From CAYFVR01 sp964346545 (lineage in GTDB: Bacteria > Desulfobacterota > Desulfobacteria > Desulfobacterales > Desulfococcaceae): a DNA stretch of 51,420 bases. The notes under the pieces were generated by a model. It worked only from the letters and a program-made list of their open reading frames with translations, searched no databases and was not told the origin of the DNA. Below, piece after piece: positions 49,633 to 51,420 of the stretch. The stretch is from positions 1 through 51,420 of the forward strand of contig CAYFVR010000002.1 in NCBI GenBank assembly GCA_964346545.1. The letters run 5' to 3'. Made by a program: the position numbers and the translations under genes. Position 1 is the first letter of the stretch. The number at the start of each line of letters is the position of its first letter.

Positions 49633-51420
49633 GGCCGCCTACCGGGAGGAACGGCTTGAAAAGCATGCCGACGTTCGTCTGCTTCGGCGGCTGATCCCCT
49701 TTTCCCGGCCCTACCGAAAACCGCTGTTGGGGGCCATCCTGCTGGCCATGCTGATTTCCGGCATGGAGCTGGCCATGCCCATCGTGATCAAGGAATCGGT
49801 GGACCGATACATCGTGCCGCCCCAGGTGGCCGAAAGCGGCGGAGAGCCCACCCGCTATCTTCGCGTCTCCCCGGACGATCCCGCCGCCGCGCCGGTGATC
49901 CGTAAATATCCGGACCTGTTCCGGGAAGCGGAAAACGGAAAGCTCCGCATCGCCCTGTCGGACGTGGAGCAATTAAGCCAGTCGGAACGGACCGCTCTGC
50001 GTCGCGGCGACCTGGAAGGCGTCCTGTGGGCCGCCCTGCTCTATTTCGGGCTGGTGGCGGCCAGCTTTGGACTGAACTACGCCCAGGTGCTGGTGATGGA
50101 ACGGGCGGGGCAGGGCATCATGCACGACCTTCGGATGACGCTGTATCGCCACATCCAGAACAGCGCCCTCTCCTATTTCAACCGAACGCCGGTGGCCCGG
50201 CTGGTGACCCGCAACACCAACGACATCCAGAACATGCACGAATTTTTCACGTCGGTGATCGTCTTCGTCTTTAAAGATCTGATCCTGATTGTCGGCATCG
50301 CCGCGGTCATGATCGGCATTCACGCCCCGCTGGCGCTGGCCTGCCTCTCGGTGCTCCCGGTGGTGGCGCTGGCGGCGGCCGGCTTCGCCCGGTTCGCCCG
50401 GGACGTGTTCCGGACCCTGCGGATCAAAACGGCGGAGATCAACACCCGCTTCGCCGAAACCATCGCCGGCATTCGAGTCATCCAGACTTTTCGCCAGGAG
50501 AAGGCCAACGCCCGGGAGTTCTGGAAGATCAACCACGCCTATTTCGAAGCGGGAATGCGCCAAGTGCGGGTCTTCGGCACCTTCATGCCGCTGATCGATC
50601 TGCTCAACCTGACGGCCCTGGCCTGCGTGATTTATTTCGGCGGACGCGGGGTGCTGGACGAATCCATCAGCCTGGGCGTGCTGGTGGCCTTTATCGCCTA
50701 CATGCGGCTGTTCTTCCGGCCCATCCGGGAAGTGACGGAAAAATACAACATCCTTCAAAACGCCATGTCTTCGGCGGAACGGATATTCCTGATCCTGGAC
50801 ACCGACGAGCGGATTCCCGCGCCGAAAACGCCCGGGGCGGTGGACGCGCCGATCCGGACGGTGGCGTTCGACCGGGTTCGGCTGCATTACATTCGCGACG
50901 AACCGGTGCTCAAGGGCGTCTCCTTTCGGGTGGGCGCGGGGGAAAAGGTGGCGCTGGTGGGACCGACCGGCTCGGGGAAGACCTCCCTGGTGAACCTGAT
51001 CGTCCGGTTTTACGACGCCACCGGCGGCCGGGTGCGGATCAACGGGTGGAACGTGGCCCGCTGGGACCTCCACGCCCTACGGTCGCGGATCGCGGTGGTG
51101 AGCCAGGATCCGTTTCTGTTTTCCGGGACGGTTCGGGACAATATCGTTCGGGGAAACGGAGAGATTTCCGATACGGAGCTGGAACGGGCGGTGGACGCGG
51201 CCCGCTGTCGGGAAATGGTGAACCGGCTGCCGGAGGGGCTGGACACGCGATTGTCGGAGAGCGGAGCCTCCCTTTCCAGCGGGGAGCGACAACTCATCTC
51301 CATCGCCCGCGCCTTCGCCCGCGATCCCGACCTGATCATCTTGGACGAGGCCACCTCCTACATCGACTCCGAAACCGAGGTATACATCCAGGAAGCCATC
51401 GCCGAGCTGACCAAAGACCG
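49622..51420 (+). CDS. ABC exporter half-transporter, catalytic subunit (MdlB/YheH-like), 3' end beyond window
   Basis: About 600 codons are visible. Between the first two helices is an unusually long hydrophilic loop of about 70 residues (ESGGEPTRYLRVSPDDPAAAPV onward), as in BmrD- and YheH-like subunits. Walker A is GPTGSGKTS, Walker B is IILDEATSYID with the catalytic Glu, and the signature is SLSSGERQ rather than LSGGQ. Combined with the first subunit's Asp substitution, one composite site is degenerate and one is catalytic. The final codons lie past the window. Confidence 0.93.
   Translation, partial: MTHEAAYREERLEKHADVRLLRRLIPFSRPYRKPLLGAILLAMLISGMELAMPIVIKESVDRYIVPPQVAESGGEPTRYLRVSPDDPAAAPVIRKYPDLFREAENGKLRIALSDVEQLSQSERTALRRGDLEGVLWAALLYFGLVAASFGLNYAQVLVMERAGQGIMHDLRMTLYRHIQNSALSYFNRTPVARLVTRNTNDIQNMHEFFTSVIVFVFKDLILIVGIAAVMIGIHAPLALACLSVLPVVALAAAGFARFARDVFRTLRIKTAEINTRFAETIAGIRVIQTFRQEKANAREFWKINHAYFEAGMRQVRVFGTFMPLIDLLNLTALACVIYFGGRGVLDESISLGVLVAFIAYMRLFFRPIREVTEKYNILQNAMSSAERIFLILDTDERIPAPKTPGAVDAPIRTVAFDRVRLHYIRDEPVLKGVSFRVGAGEKVALVGPTGSGKTSLVNLIVRFYDATGGRVRINGWNVARWDLHALRSRIAVVSQDPFLFSGTVRDNIVRGNGEISDTELERAVDAARCREMVNRLPEGLDTRLSESGASLSSGERQLISIARAFARDPDLIILDEATSYIDSETEVYIQEAIAELTKD

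Overview
The window reads as a chromosomal segment of an uncultured Gram-negative (diderm) bacterium, roughly 60% G+C. It has an outer-membrane beta-barrel protein, a Wza-type export lipoprotein, two SurA-type periplasmic chaperones and an alpha2beta2 glycyl-tRNA synthetase. The order mfd, SurA-like lipoprotein, surA, recO, GHMP kinase, glyQ, glyS recalls Desulfobacterota (Deltaproteobacteria) and neighbouring candidate phyla. That placement is inference; no rRNA is present.

Left part (1 to about 36.9 kb, all genes on the minus strand): a large exopolysaccharide (EPS) locus of the exosortase/XrtA type. In transcription order it starts at 36.9 kb with a Wzz-like chain-length protein, a P-loop CpsD-like ATPase, a TIGR03013-type initiating sugar-phosphate transferase, a Wza-like export lipoprotein, an outer-membrane barrel protein, EpsI, an exosortase and a DUF3473-type deacetylase. 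Next come a GlpD-like FAD enzyme, an HxH metal hydrolase, GalE, a GT4 glycosyltransferase, an SDR epimerase/reductase, two tandem hexapeptide acyltransferases, and two modules that each pair a UPF0104 membrane protein with a secreted DUF5060 protein. A NodB deacetylase and a GT2 enzyme lie between the modules. After a strong terminator (about 11.55 kb) follow a 951-residue secreted LamG/SGNH/PKD-like protein with an unusual C-terminal tail, two polyprenol-type GT2 enzymes, an ArnT/PMT-like transferase, a FemAB-like protein, a TIGR03087-type glycosyltransferase, a Wzx-like flippase and a sulfotransferase cut by the left edge. Together these could start, build, flip, polymerise, export and decorate (acylate, deacetylate, sulfate) a surface polysaccharide. 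No protein with a recognisable PEP-CTERM tail is encoded here.

Middle (36.9-37.46 kb): a gene-poor stretch with a minus-strand tRNA-Thr(CGT) that encodes its own CCA and has a terminator, a near-consensus plus-strand promoter, and a palindrome ahead of the EPS operon.

Right part (37.46 kb to the end, all plus strand): mfd, a SurA-like lipoprotein, surA, recO, a GHMP kinase, glyQ, glyS, a terminator, and a heterodimeric ABC exporter pair whose second gene is cut by the right edge.

Points worth following: the duplicated UPF0104-DUF5060 modules with signs of sequence homogenisation, an approximately 90-residue insertion in the initiating transferase, a Cys-containing tail on the 951-residue protein, a 55-bp repeat flanking a 100-N assembly gap, a 100-bp imperfect inverted repeat at 15.6 kb, and a promoter arrangement in which the mfd leader runs antisense through a tRNA gene.
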